NCBI GenBank assembly: GCA_024639905.1
Contig: JAHEGE010000008.1
Span: 289,099 to 353,098 of the forward strand
Reading direction: 5' to 3'
Origin: Gammaproteobacteria bacterium
GTDB lineage: Bacteria; Pseudomonadota; Gammaproteobacteria; Pseudomonadales; Pseudohongiellaceae
Length of the DNA: 64,000 nucleotides
Part shown: piece by piece, positions 55,602 through 63,544 of the stretch
Position numbering within the stretch: position 1 is the first letter of the stretch
Layout of the letters: each line of letters opens with the position of its first letter
The notes under the pieces: generated by a model
Databases searched by the model: none
Seen by the model: only the letters and a program-made list of their open reading frames with translations
What the model was told of the DNA's origin: nothing
Made by a program: the position numbers and the translations under genes

Positions 55602-56759
55602 TTGACCATGGTCCGATCTATGCGATCTAAACTTCCCCACCACGGCACAACTATCTTCACCGTGATGTCGAAGATGGCGCAGGAATTCGATGCGATAAAC
55701 CTCTCGCAAGGCTTCCCGGATTTCGACTGCCCGCCACGACTGCGCGAGCTCGTTGCGCAGCATCTTAACGACCGCAAAAATCAGTATCCGCCTATGGCAG
55801 GCATAGCGCCGCTGCGCGAAGCAATCGCCGAAAAGGTGAGCCGCTTGTACGGGTTTGAAGCGGACCCAGAAACGGAAATAACTGTCACCTCCGGTGCAAC
55901 AGAGGCGCTGTTCGATGCGATTCAGGCGAGCGTGGGGGCTGGCGACGAAGTTATCGTGTTCGATCCAGCCTATGACAGCTACGATCCCGCCATTCGATTA
56001 GCAGGCGCAACACCGGTTCATATTGCATTGACCGTGCCGGATTACGAGATCGACTTTGATGCGCTGTCCGCCGCCATAACCCCGCGTACTCGGATGATTG
56101 TGATTAACTCGCCGCACAATCCCTGCGGTTCTGTCCTTTCGAGGAAGGATCTCGACGCGCTCGCCGCATTGATTCGCTCCTACGACATACTCGTCCTCTC
56201 AGATGAGGTGTACGAGCACATGGTGTTCGATAATCAAGCGCATAGTAGCGTGCTGAGCCATGAGGAATTGCGCAACAAAAGTTTCGCTGTTTTCTCTTTC
56301 GGAAAAACCTATCATGCGACTGGCTGGAAATTAGCGTACTGCGTTGCGCCTGCAGCCTTGACTGCAGAATTTCGTAAGGTTCACCAGTTCGTTACCTTCA
56401 CCAGCGTAAGTTTTGTCCAGTATGCGATCGCCGATTTCATGCGCGAGTGCCCGCAGCATGCAGATGAATTGCCCGCTTTTTATCAAGCGAAACGCGATAC
56501 GTTTAATCGCTTGATTACCGATTCCCGCTTTCGCTTTACCCCCTCTGCCGGGACTTACTTTCAACTTGTCGATTACAGCGCAATAAGTGAAGTTGACGAT
56601 GTTACATTCGTCAACGAACTCACCCAGAAGCATGGTGTCGCCGCTATTCCGGTCTCTGCATTTTACGAATCAAAACCTGCCACTCGCGTCATTCGCTTTT
56701 GTTTTTGCAAAGACGACACGACGCTCGAAGCGGCGGCGAAAATTTTGTGCACGTTGTGA
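55602..56759 (+). CDS. Methionine aminotransferase-like PLP enzyme (YbdL/KAT type)
   Basis: A 385-residue fold-type I aminotransferase without a signal peptide. FTVMSKMAQEFDAINLSQGFPDFDCPPRL, YPPMAGIAPLREAIAEKV, VTSGATEALFDAI, NSPHNPCGSVL and the lysine in FSFGKTYHATGWKLAYCVAP match YbdL and kynurenine aminotransferases. These transaminate methionine, aromatic amino acids or kynurenine, mostly with broad keto-acid acceptance. The stop overlaps or abuts the queG gene (GTGAGC), so translational coupling is likely, although the two functions have no known link. Confidence 0.9.
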   Translation: MTMVRSMRSKLPHHGTTIFTVMSKMAQEFDAINLSQGFPDFDCPPRLRELVAQHLNDRKNQYPPMAGIAPLREAIAEKVSRLYGFEADPETEITVTSGATEALFDAIQASVGAGDEVIVFDPAYDSYDPAIRLAGATPVHIALTVPDYEIDFDALSAAITPRTRMIVINSPHNPCGSVLSRKDLDALAALIRSYDILVLSDEVYEHMVFDNQAHSSVLSHEELRNKSFAVFSFGKTYHATGWKLAYCVAPAALTAEFRKVHQFVTFTSVSFVQYAIADFMRECPQHADELPAFYQAKRDTFNRLITDSRFRFTPSAGTYFQLVDYSAISEVDDVTFVNELTQKHGVAAIPVSAFYESKPATRVIRFCFCKDDTTLEAAAKILCTL

Positions 56760-56767
56760 GCCTTAGA

Positions 56768-57799
56768 ATGGAAAGCCTCGCAGCGCAGATTAAATCCTGG
56801 GGTGCCGAGCTAGGCTTTCAGGAAGTTGCCATCACCGATGTAGACCTGAGTGCCTATGAGGGCCATTTGGAAGAATGGATCGCTCGCAACTTGCACGGCG
56901 AGATGGCCTATATGGCGAACAACCATGACAAGCGCGTGCATCCGGAGAAACTCCACCCTGGGACTATTCGTGTCGTGTGTGTGCGTATGGACTATGCCTT
57001 GCAGCGCGATAACTCGCTTAACTTTATCGATGAAAAAGATATCGCGTATGTGGCTCGTTACGCACGAGGACGTGACTACCATAAAGTTATTCGAAAACGC
57101 CTGCAGCGCTTGGCCGATAAGATTCAAGCTGAAGCGGGGCCGCTGGGCTATCGCGCGTTCGTCGACAGTGCGCCGGTGTTGGAGCGAGCCCTCGCCGAAA
57201 AAGCCGGGATCGGCTGGATCGGCAAAAACACCATGCTCATTAATAAAGACGCCGGCTCATGGTTTTTCTTAGGTGAACTATTCACTGATTTGCCCTTGCC
57301 AGTCGACACGCCAGACCTGCCCCATTGCGGCACTTGTCATGCTTGTATTGACGCCTGCCCGACGAATGCGTTTGTGCAGCCCAACCAACTCGACGCACGG
57401 CGCTGCATTTCCTATTTGACGATCGAATTGCGCGAATCGATTCCCGTTGAGTTCCGCGCAGCAATGGGCAACCGCGTGTTCGGCTGCGACGATTGCCAAT
57501 TGGTGTGCCCGTGGAATAAATTCACCGAGCCAACTCGCGAGCAAGACTTTACGCCGCGCCACCGGTTAGACGCGGCATCTTTGGTAGAGCTTTTCGCCTG
57601 GAGCGAAGAAGAGTTTTTGAGCAACACCGAAGGCTCGCCGATTCGGCGCATCGGCTACGAATGCTGGCTGCGCAATATCGCAGTAGGCTTGGGTAACGCA
57701 GGCGCTAGCCCCGAAGTAAAAGCAGCGCTGCAAGCCCGCGCAGATCACGCCTCGCCCTTAGTCCGCGAACACGTAGCCTGGGCCCTGTCACGCGTCTAA
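56768..57799 (+). CDS. queG: Epoxyqueuosine reductase QueG
   Basis: A 343-residue cobalamin- and Fe-S-dependent reductase that makes queuosine from epoxyqueuosine in tRNA. The catalytic Asp is Asp133 in YRAFVDSAPVLERA. The two 4Fe-4S clusters use CGTCHACIDACPT (187-199) and FGCDDCQLVCPWN (238-250). YARGRDYHKVIRKRL and EKAGIGWIGKNTMLI are family blocks, and the C-terminus is HEAT-like. ATG 56768 is used; GTG 56756, which overlaps the upstream stop as GTGA, is an equally possible start adding four residues. A palindromic element touches the stop. Confidence 0.94.
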   Translation: MESLAAQIKSWGAELGFQEVAITDVDLSAYEGHLEEWIARNLHGEMAYMANNHDKRVHPEKLHPGTIRVVCVRMDYALQRDNSLNFIDEKDIAYVARYARGRDYHKVIRKRLQRLADKIQAEAGPLGYRAFVDSAPVLERALAEKAGIGWIGKNTMLINKDAGSWFFLGELFTDLPLPVDTPDLPHCGTCHACIDACPTNAFVQPNQLDARRCISYLTIELRESIPVEFRAAMGNRVFGCDDCQLVCPWNKFTEPTREQDFTPRHRLDAASLVELFAWSEEEFLSNTEGSPIRRIGYECWLRNIAVGLGNAGASPEVKAALQARADHASPLVREHVAWALSRV

Positions 57800-57878
57800 C
57801 CCGGGGTCAGGTCTTTCATCGATGCACCTGGTTGCACTAATTGCACAAGGGTGCGATGCGGAAAGACCTGACCCCGGG
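57800..57878. repeat. Palindromic element, A type, between convergent queG and orn
   Basis: The element fills the whole convergent gap: it follows the queG TAA directly and is followed after one base by the reverse-complemented orn stop. The inner right arm has changed to GTGCGATGCGGAAAG, weakening the inner stem. The core length is unchanged (75 bp) and the frame stays open. Confidence 0.9.
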
Positions 57879-57879
57879 C

Positions 57880-58419
57880 TTATTTGATGAAGTGCTCGCG
57901 GTAGTGTCTGAGCTCTTCTATTGATTCACGAATATCATCTAAGGCCTGATGCGTCGCCTTCTTCGTAAGGCCCGTCATGATCTCAGGCTTCCATCGCTTA
58001 GCCAGCTCTTTGAGTGTGCTGACGTCGAGGTTGCGGTAATGGAAGAACGCCTCCAGTTCTGGCATGTAGTTAGCCATAAAGCGCCGATCCTGACAGATGC
58101 TATTGCCGCACAGTGGCGAGGCGTTAGGCTCTGAGTAGTCGGCGAGGAATTCGAGGGTCTGTCTTACCGCCTCTTTCTCGTCGATAGCACTCGCCTTCAC
58201 GCGCTCGATTAAGCCAGACCTGCCGTGATGAGTCAGGTTCCACTCATCCATCGCGTCTAGCACGGCGTCACTTTGCTTAATCGCCAAAACGGGTCCCTCG
58301 GCGAGTAGGTTTAGATTTTCGTCGGTGACTAGTGTCGCGATCTCGATTATCTTGTCGGTGTCCGGCTTTAGCCCCGTCATCTCGAGGTCGATCCAGACCA
58401 AATTACTGCGTTTATTCAT
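57880..58419 (-). CDS. orn: Oligoribonuclease
   Basis: A 179-residue DEDDh exonuclease that degrades 2-5-nt RNAs, including pGpG from cyclic-di-GMP turnover. [27 protein letters not shown] (Exo I, DxE), [34 protein letters not shown] (Exo II) and [21 protein letters not shown] (Exo III, HxxxxD) are nearly identical to the E. coli protein pattern. Ribosome site AGAGGAA. It is divergent from rsgA, as in many gammaproteobacteria, with a palindromic element filling most of the shared promoter region. Confidence 0.97.
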   Translation of the reverse strand: MNKRSNLVWIDLEMTGLKPDTDKIIEIATLVTDENLNLLAEGPVLAIKQSDAVLDAMDEWNLTHHGRSGLIERVKASAIDEKEAVRQTLEFLADYSEPNASPLCGNSICQDRRFMANYMPELEAFFHYRNLDVSTLKELAKRWKPEIMTGLTKKATHQALDDIRESIEELRHYREHFIK

Positions 58420-58461
58420 TGTGCGTTCCTCTTGCTGAGATTGTAGTGCAATCTCTTGTTT

Positions 58462-58534
58462 GGGTCAGGTTTTTGCGGGCCTATCCCGCCGATCGGCTTG
58501 GAAAAATGCGATAATGAAAGACCTGACCCCGGGG
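58462..58534. repeat. Palindromic element, C type with weak left arm, in the orn/rsgA promoter region
   Basis: Left arm TGGGTCAGGTTTTT, right arm AATGAAAGACCTGACCCCGGGG with inner GGAAAAATGC. The right end (GGGG) lies 6 bp before the rsgA start codon and overlaps the position expected for its ribosome site. Confidence 0.85.
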
Positions 58535-58540
58535 TAACAC

Positions 58541-59488
58541 ATGGCGAAAAGACGGCTTAGTAGGCAACAGATCGACAGGATCGCGCGCAATCAGGAATCT
58601 GATGCCGCAGTGAATGGCGTGGTCATTAGCCATTTCGGCAAGCAGCTCGATGTCGAGTCGCTAGTCGATGGCGCCATCGTACGCTGCCATCAACGCGCGA
58701 ACCTGCCCACTCTCGTAACCGGCGACCGTGTCGTCTGGGAGCCGGGTGACGACGGTGTGGGCGTGATTGTCTCGCTCGCAGAGAGGCGCAGTGTGTTTGC
58801 TCGCCCTGGCTTCGCCGGGGTAGTGAAACCCATGGCTGCAAACATCGATGTAGTCTTAGTCGTCATCGCGCCAACGCCCATGCCTCATGCTAACTTAATA
58901 GACCGGTATCTTGTCGCCATCGAGACACTCGGGCTGCGTCCGATGCTTATCTTGAATAAAGCCGACTTGCTGGAAAGCTGCGAAGATCCACTCGCCATCG
59001 ACGAGCTGCTCGAGATCTATCGCAGCATCGATTATTCGGTTCTCGAGGTGTCGGCTACAGGACAGCAAGGGCTCGATGCGCTGCGCCAAGCCCTTGCAGG
59101 AAGTACGACTGTGCTTGTGGGGCAATCGGGCGTAGGCAAATCGTCGTTGGTCAATGGCCTCGGCGTTGACGCGGAGCTGGCGCTTGTCGGCGGCCTGTCG
59201 ACCGTGCACGACAAGGGTATGCACACGACGACGACCTCGAGACTCTTTCATCTCGAGGGCTTTGATCTCATCGACTCGCCCGGCATTCGGGAGTTCGGCT
59301 TGGGTCACGTAAGCCCCCAAGACGTCTTTGAGGGCTTTGTCGAACTTCGCGGCATGGCCGAGCCGTGCAAGTTCCGCGACTGTGCCCACCAAGGCGAGCC
59401 AGGTTGCGCGGTTATGGCGGCGATGGAAGCCGGAGAGATTCACCCGGGTCGGCTGCAGAGCTACTTCCAGATTTTGGACTCACTCTGA
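58541..59488 (+). CDS. rsgA: Small ribosomal subunit biogenesis GTPase RsgA
   Basis: A 315-residue circularly permuted GTPase that matures the 30S subunit. An N-terminal OB domain (about 25-100) is followed by G motifs in permuted order: NKADLL (G4), SATGQQG (G5), GQSGVGKSSLVN (G1) and DSPGIREFGL (G3). The C-terminal zinc-binding helical region is CKFRDCAHQGEPGC. The start ATG is preceded only by the GGGG end of a palindromic element rather than a normal AGGAG site. It is divergent from orn. Confidence 0.95.
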   Translation: MAKRRLSRQQIDRIARNQESDAAVNGVVISHFGKQLDVESLVDGAIVRCHQRANLPTLVTGDRVVWEPGDDGVGVIVSLAERRSVFARPGFAGVVKPMAANIDVVLVVIAPTPMPHANLIDRYLVAIETLGLRPMLILNKADLLESCEDPLAIDELLEIYRSIDYSVLEVSATGQQGLDALRQALAGSTTVLVGQSGVGKSSLVNGLGVDAELALVGGLSTVHDKGMHTTTTSRLFHLEGFDLIDSPGIREFGLGHVSPQDVFEGFVELRGMAEPCKFRDCAHQGEPGCAVMAAMEAGEIHPGRLQSYFQILDSL

Positions 59489-59503
59489 AGCCGAGTTAAT
59501 GAC

Positions 59504-59538
59504 GGGAAAAATGCATCGATGAAAGACCTGACCCCGGG
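59504..59538. repeat. Half palindromic element, C type, in the rsgA-psd gap
   Basis: Right half only: GGGAAAAATGCATCGATG followed by AAAGACCTGACCCCGGG. It begins 15 bp after the rsgA stop. No matching left arm is found. Confidence 0.85.
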
Positions 59539-59574
59539 TTAGAGGACGAAGAGAACTCGGTGCGCTTTTTGTCT

Positions 59575-59580
59575 TATAAT
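59575..59580 (+). promoter_or_regulatory. TATAAT -10 sequence directly upstream of psd
   Basis: A perfect TATAAT ends 5 bp before the psd ATG, so transcription would start at or beside the A of the start codon. The -35 region is poor. No Shine-Dalgarno sequence is present. Confidence 0.35.
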
Positions 59581-59585
59581 AGTTC

Positions 59586-60437
59586 ATGCCAAAGCCATTC
59601 ATCCTGCTCCAATACCTTCTGCCCCAGCACCTGCTTTCGCGCCTAGTCGGCAGGATCGCGGAGAGCTCTGCCTTAAAAGCCCCATTCATCCGCTGGTTCG
59701 CTGCGCGTTACGACGTCGAGATGAGCGAAGCTGTAGAGCAGGATCCGCTTGCCTTTCCTAGCTTCAATGCCTTTTTTACCCGGGCACTGCGCGACGGAGC
59801 GCGGCCTCTGGCTTCTGAACCTAGCGCGGTGCTATGCCCTGCCGACGGCGCCATCAGTCAGCTTGGCGGCCTGTCAGAACTCGGCCTACTTCAAGCGAAG
59901 GGCCATCACTATACGGCGGCGGAGTTATTGGCTGATGCAGACGCTGGTGCGGAATTCGACCGAGGTAGCTTCGCCACGGTGTATTTGTCGCCGCGGGACT
60001 ATCATCGGGTTCACATGCCGGCTGCCGGCACGCTGCGCAAGACGATCTATGTGCCCGGCGACCTGTTTTCGGTGAATAAGCAGACAGCCGGTAGTGTGCC
60101 CAGGCTATTCGCGCGCAACGAAAGACTCGTCTGCCTCTTCGACACAGATTTCGGGCCCATGGCAGTCGTATTGGTCGGCGCAATGATCGTCGCGGGCATA
60201 GAAACGGTGTGGGCTGGTCGCGTATGCCCCGGCCGCAGGCGGCAGATTACAACCACAGACTATGCCGATGCCCAGCCGCCCGTGAGTCTCGCCGCAGGCG
60301 ACGAGTTAGGCCGCTTTTACCTCGGCTCCACCGCTATCGTATTATTCCCCCACGGCGCAGTCGATCTCGCCGCTGGGCTAAGCGCGGATACACCCGTTAG
60401 AATGGGTCAACTTCTGGGCCAAAAGCGCCCCAACTAA
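59586..60437 (+). CDS. psd: Phosphatidylserine decarboxylase proenzyme
   Basis: A 283-residue membrane-associated enzyme that converts phosphatidylserine to phosphatidylethanolamine. The self-cleavage site that creates the pyruvoyl group is in [12 protein letters not shown] near residue 250. [46 protein letters not shown] and [14 protein letters not shown] are conserved family blocks. ATG 59586 fits the family N-terminus, but there is no ribosome site upstream and a TATAAT is only 5 bp away, so the transcript may be leaderless. It follows rsgA, the usual gammaproteobacterial order. Confidence 0.95.
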   Translation: MPKPFILLQYLLPQHLLSRLVGRIAESSALKAPFIRWFAARYDVEMSEAVEQDPLAFPSFNAFFTRALRDGARPLASEPSAVLCPADGAISQLGGLSELGLLQAKGHHYTAAELLADADAGAEFDRGSFATVYLSPRDYHRVHMPAAGTLRKTIYVPGDLFSVNKQTAGSVPRLFARNERLVCLFDTDFGPMAVVLVGAMIVAGIETVWAGRVCPGRRRQITTTDYADAQPPVSLAAGDELGRFYLGSTAIVLFPHGAVDLAAGLSADTPVRMGQLLGQKRPN

Positions 60438-60438
60438 A

Positions 60439-60517
60439 CCCGGGGTCAGGTCTTGCATCGATGCAGTTAGCTGCATTAACTTCCAGCGGATGCATCGATG
60501 AAAGACCTGACCCCGGG
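60439..60517. repeat. Palindromic element, A type, between psd and rpiA
   Basis: Starts 1 bp after the psd stop and ends 15 bp before the rpiA start. Outer arms intact. The left inner arm reads CTTGCATCGATGCAG. 75-bp core, open in the GSGL ... CIDERPDPG frame, and in frame with rpiA. Confidence 0.92.
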
Positions 60518-60532
60518 TGCGAGAGAGTGATT

Positions 60533-61216
60533 ATGACGCAGGACGAGCTCAAGGCCGCCGTGGCGCGCGCCGCATTCGACTATGTTGAACGACTTATCGA
60601 CGACCACAGTGGCGAGTTTATTCTCGGCGTTGGTACGGGGTCTACGGCGAATCTATTTATCGCGGAACTCGAGAAGATTAGCTCTTCCATCGCTGCCACT
60701 GTCGCAAGCTCGGAGGAGAGCGCGCGTCGATTAAAAGAAATTGGGATTCCGGTCATCGATCTTAACGCCGCAGGCATTCTGCGGGTTTACGTGGATGGCG
60801 CCGACGAGACCGACGACCATTTGCAGCTAATCAAAGGCGGCGGCGCGGCACTCACACGCGAGAAAATAATTGCAGCAGCGTCAGAGGAATTTGTGTGTAT
60901 CGCAGATTCAAGCAAGCTGGTGCCGTATTTGGGCACGTTCCCATTGCCGGTCGAAGTGATTCCCATGGCTCGTAGCCACGTCGCGCGGCAGCTCGTTAAA
61001 CTAGGAGGGGATCCCGTTTATCGTGAAGGGGTCATTACCGATAATGGGAATGTGATTCTTGATGTGCACAATATGAAGATTGACGAGCCTCGTAAGCTCG
61101 AGTCTGCCATCAACCAGATCACAGGCGTGGTAACTAACGGGCTGTTCGCCAATCGACCGGCAGATTTACTACTGCTTGCAACGCCAGAAGGCGTTCAAAC
61201 TCTTCGAGCAAAATAA
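60533..61216 (+). CDS. rpiA: Ribose-5-phosphate isomerase A
   Basis: A 227-residue pentose-phosphate-pathway enzyme interconverting ribose-5-P and ribulose-5-[15 protein letters not shown] (phosphate loop), [45 protein letters not shown] (catalytic Asp/Glu/Lys) and [14 protein letters not shown] are RpiA hallmarks. ATG 60533 has GAGAGAG upstream and matches the family length. An in-frame ATG at 60461 lies inside the palindromic element and would add 24 repeat-encoded residues. A further element touches the stop. Confidence 0.95.
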   Translation: MTQDELKAAVARAAFDYVERLIDDHSGEFILGVGTGSTANLFIAELEKISSSIAATVASSEESARRLKEIGIPVIDLNAAGILRVYVDGADETDDHLQLIKGGGAALTREKIIAAASEEFVCIADSSKLVPYLGTFPLPVEVIPMARSHVARQLVKLGGDPVYREGVITDNGNVILDVHNMKIDEPRKLESAINQITGVVTNGLFANRPADLLLLATPEGVQTLRAK

Positions 61217-61217
61217 A

Positions 61218-61297
61218 CCCAGGGGTCAGGTCTTTCTTCGTTGTATTCGGTAGCGGTTATTGCAGCCAAATGCATCGATGAAAGACCTGACCCCGGG
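61218..61297. repeat. Palindromic element, A type with decayed left inner arm
   Basis: Left arm CCCAGGGGTCAGGTCTTTC begins 1 bp after the rpiA stop; the inner left part (TTCGTTGTATTCGG) no longer pairs well. The right arm is canonical. The 75-bp spacing and open frame are retained. Confidence 0.88.
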
Positions 61298-61325
61298 TTA
61301 GGCGGTCTCTTAGAAGCATCAGAGA

Positions 61326-61535
61326 CTAGAGTGGAGTGACGTTCTCCGCCTGAGGGCCTTTCTGCCCCTGAGTAACTTCCATCGTTACTTTCTGGCCTTC
61401 CATAAGTGAGCGTCGACCCGAGCCGTTGATGGCGCTGAAATGTACGAATACATCTTTGCCGCCTTCTTGCTCGATAAAGCCGAAGCCCTTCTCATCGTTA
61501 AACCACTTTACTGTACCCTCAACTGTCTCTGACAT
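61326..61535 (-). CDS. Cold-shock-domain protein (CspA family)
   Basis: A 69-residue single cold-shock domain. [20 protein letters not shown] contains RNP1 (KGFGFI), and DVFVHFSAI contains RNP2. The end is [17 protein letters not shown]. It binds single-stranded RNA/DNA as an antiterminator or RNA chaperone. It is monocistronic, with a long upstream region holding a plausible sigma-70 promoter that would give a leader of about 90 nt. Whether it is cold-induced cannot be told; no cold-box was recognised. Confidence 0.95.
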   Translation of the reverse strand: MSETVEGTVKWFNDEKGFGFIEQEGGKDVFVHFSAINGSGRRSLMEGQKVTMEVTQGQKGPQAENVTPL

Positions 61536-61634
61536 AATTCTCTCGTGCTCTAAAAAATTTTAATGTTATTGAACTTAGGCGAACCTAATTCCAACGATCA
61601 AAAATCGATCGCTTTCGCATAGTACGCATTCTGC

Positions 61635-61663
61635 AGAATAGATGGAAACAAAACTTGTCGCAA
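61635..61663 (-). promoter_or_regulatory. Promoter candidate for the cold-shock gene
   Basis: Minus strand: -35 TTGCGA (61658-61663), 17-bp spacer, -10 TATTCT (61635-61640), four of six matches each. It predicts a leader of about 90 nt, in line with csp genes. Confidence 0.4.
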
Positions 61664-61949
61664 ATTGTAGCGAGTTATTGACCCCTTTTTGCGCATGGGT
61701 TTAGAAAAAAACCCACTCTGCAACTACTCGGTCTACAACCCGCCACTTTGGATAAGAAGATGACGCGTATTACACACAATATGTTGTATGCAGCTTCTCA
61801 AATTCCGCAAGCTATAGCGTCCTCTTGCGTATCGCTTTGCTCTAAGCGAATGCCCCTTCTTTCAGGAATGTGCCACTAATTAGACCGGCATTCCACAGAG
61901 TTCATTCACAGTTTTTATCACCGGTGGAAAAAGACCGAGTGGTAACAAT
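61664..61949. other. Intergenic region between D2HGDH and the cold-shock gene
   Basis: Part of a 414-bp gap, the longest gene-free stretch in the window. It is A+T-richer than its surroundings (a run of A at about 61705, TTACACACAATATGTTGTATG near 61770). No palindromic element, open frame, RNA gene or clear terminator was recognised. It may hold additional upstream control sites of the cold-shock gene. Confidence 0.4.
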
Positions 61950-63344
61950 TTAGATTAGCTTGCCTGGATTGAGAATGCCGTCGGGATCGAAGACAGACTT
62001 GATGGCGCGCATCGCGGCGATCTCGGATTTGGAGCGCGAGTAATGCAGGTAGGGTTTTTTGAGAAGGCCCACTCCGTGTTCGGCCGAGATGCTTCCACCG
62101 TGGCGTTGCACGATCTCGAAAACCCAATTAGACACCTCGGCGCATTTCTCAAAAAATTCCGCTTCGGCGAGGTCAGCTGGCTTGAGGATATTGAGGTGTA
62201 CATTGCCGTCGCCAATATGACCGAACCAGATGATTTCGAAATCGGGATACGCTTCGCCAACCAAGCGGTCAACTTCTTGCAAAAACTCAGGCACTTTAGA
62301 CACGCGAACAGAGATGTCATTCTTGTAGGGCGTGAACTGCGCAATGGTTTCGGAGATGTCTTCACGAAGGCGCCAGAGGCTTTTTGCTTGCGTGAGGTTC
62401 TGACTAACGGTGCCATCGGTAACCCAGCCATTTTCGAGGCAGTGTTCGAAAACCTCCATAGCGGTTTCCATGTCGGCGTCAGACTGGTTTTCAAATTCCA
62501 CCAACGCATAGAACGGCGTCGCGCTCTCGAAAGGACGCTGCAAGCCTTTTTCTGCCATGACATGGACTAGCGCCTTTTCTGAGAAAAACTCGAACGCGGT
62601 AAGCGGCAACTTGGCTTGGCATGCTTGTAAAACAGGCATCGTTGCAGCCATGTCTTCAACGCCGAGTAGCATGACACTAGGATCCTTCGGCAGGCTTGTC
62701 AGGCTCATGGTGAGCTCGACGATAAGACCCAGCGTGCCTTCCGAACCAACGAATAAATGACGGAAATCGTAACCCGTATTATTTTTCGCCAGGCCCTGAT
62801 TGAAACTCAGAAGCTCGCCTGTTCCTGTAACGACTTTCATGCCAGCAACCCACTGGCGTGTCATGCCATAGCGAATGACCTTAATGCCGCCGGCGTTCGT
62901 TGCGACATTGCCGCCCAGTTGGCTCGAGCCAGACGAGGCGAAGTCTACGGGGTAGAACAATCCTTCTGCCTCCGCGAATTGTTGAAGCTGTTCTGTCACG
63001 ACGCCGGGCTGGCAAACTACTAGGCGGTCGGCAGCGTTGAATTCGAGAATGTTATTCATGCGATCGAAGGCAACGACGAGCTCTCCGGCCGGTGCTACGG
63101 CGCCGCCACTTAGGCCCGTGCGGCCACCTGAAGGGACTAGCGGCACTTCTAAGCGCCTGGCGAGCTTAACCAGAGCCACTACCGCCTCGGCATCGGCGGG
63201 AAGCACAACCGCGATGGGCGCTGGTTTAGCGAACTTGGTCCAGTCTTTGCCGTAGGTCTCTAAGTCTGCCGGCTCAGTTTTTAGGCCAGCCGCGCCAACA
63301 ATGTCGTTTAGGGCGTTAAGAAGCTCAGTTTTGGTGCAGTTCAT
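61950..63344 (-). CDS. FAD-linked D-2-hydroxyglutarate dehydrogenase-like oxidase (GlcD/LDH family)
   Basis: A 464-residue VAO/PCMH-family flavoprotein. The FAD-binding domain has PLVPSGGRTGLSGGAVAP, GQLGGNVATNAGGIKVIRYGMT and NNTGYDFRHLFVGSEGTLG. The C-terminal cap has IWFGHIGDGNVHLNIL (metal/substrate His) and SAEHGVGLLKKPYL. Known relatives are D-lactate, glycolate and D-2-hydroxyglutarate dehydrogenases. Divergence from serA favours D2HGDH, since SerA also reduces 2-oxoglutarate to D-2-hydroxyglutarate and needs its product removed; this is established for the Pseudomonas pair and inferred here. Confidence 0.88.
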   Translation of the reverse strand: MNCTKTELLNALNDIVGAAGLKTEPADLETYGKDWTKFAKPAPIAVVLPADAEAVVALVKLARRLEVPLVPSGGRTGLSGGAVAPAGELVVAFDRMNNILEFNAADRLVVCQPGVVTEQLQQFAEAEGLFYPVDFASSGSSQLGGNVATNAGGIKVIRYGMTRQWVAGMKVVTGTGELLSFNQGLAKNNTGYDFRHLFVGSEGTLGLIVELTMSLTSLPKDPSVMLLGVEDMAATMPVLQACQAKLPLTAFEFFSEKALVHVMAEKGLQRPFESATPFYALVEFENQSDADMETAMEVFEHCLENGWVTDGTVSQNLTQAKSLWRLREDISETIAQFTPYKNDISVRVSKVPEFLQEVDRLVGEAYPDFEIIWFGHIGDGNVHLNILKPADLAEAEFFEKCAEVSNWVFEIVQRHGGSISAEHGVGLLKKPYLHYSRSKSEIAAMRAIKSVFDPDGILNPGKLI

Positions 63345-63544
63345 CGTGTATACCTAAGAGGCCGTAGCAAGGTCGCGCCGTTGGCAGAAAGCTGCTCTTG
63401 GCAGCGGTAAGTATGTTACCATGCGCCCGCTTTTTGGGCATCGCCCATCACCGCCGGCATCATTTTCGTGGTGCGCTCTCGGCGACTTTTAGACCAAATA
63501 CTCTTAGCCCCAGTTGAATACACACCACCGCCGCGGAATCAGCT

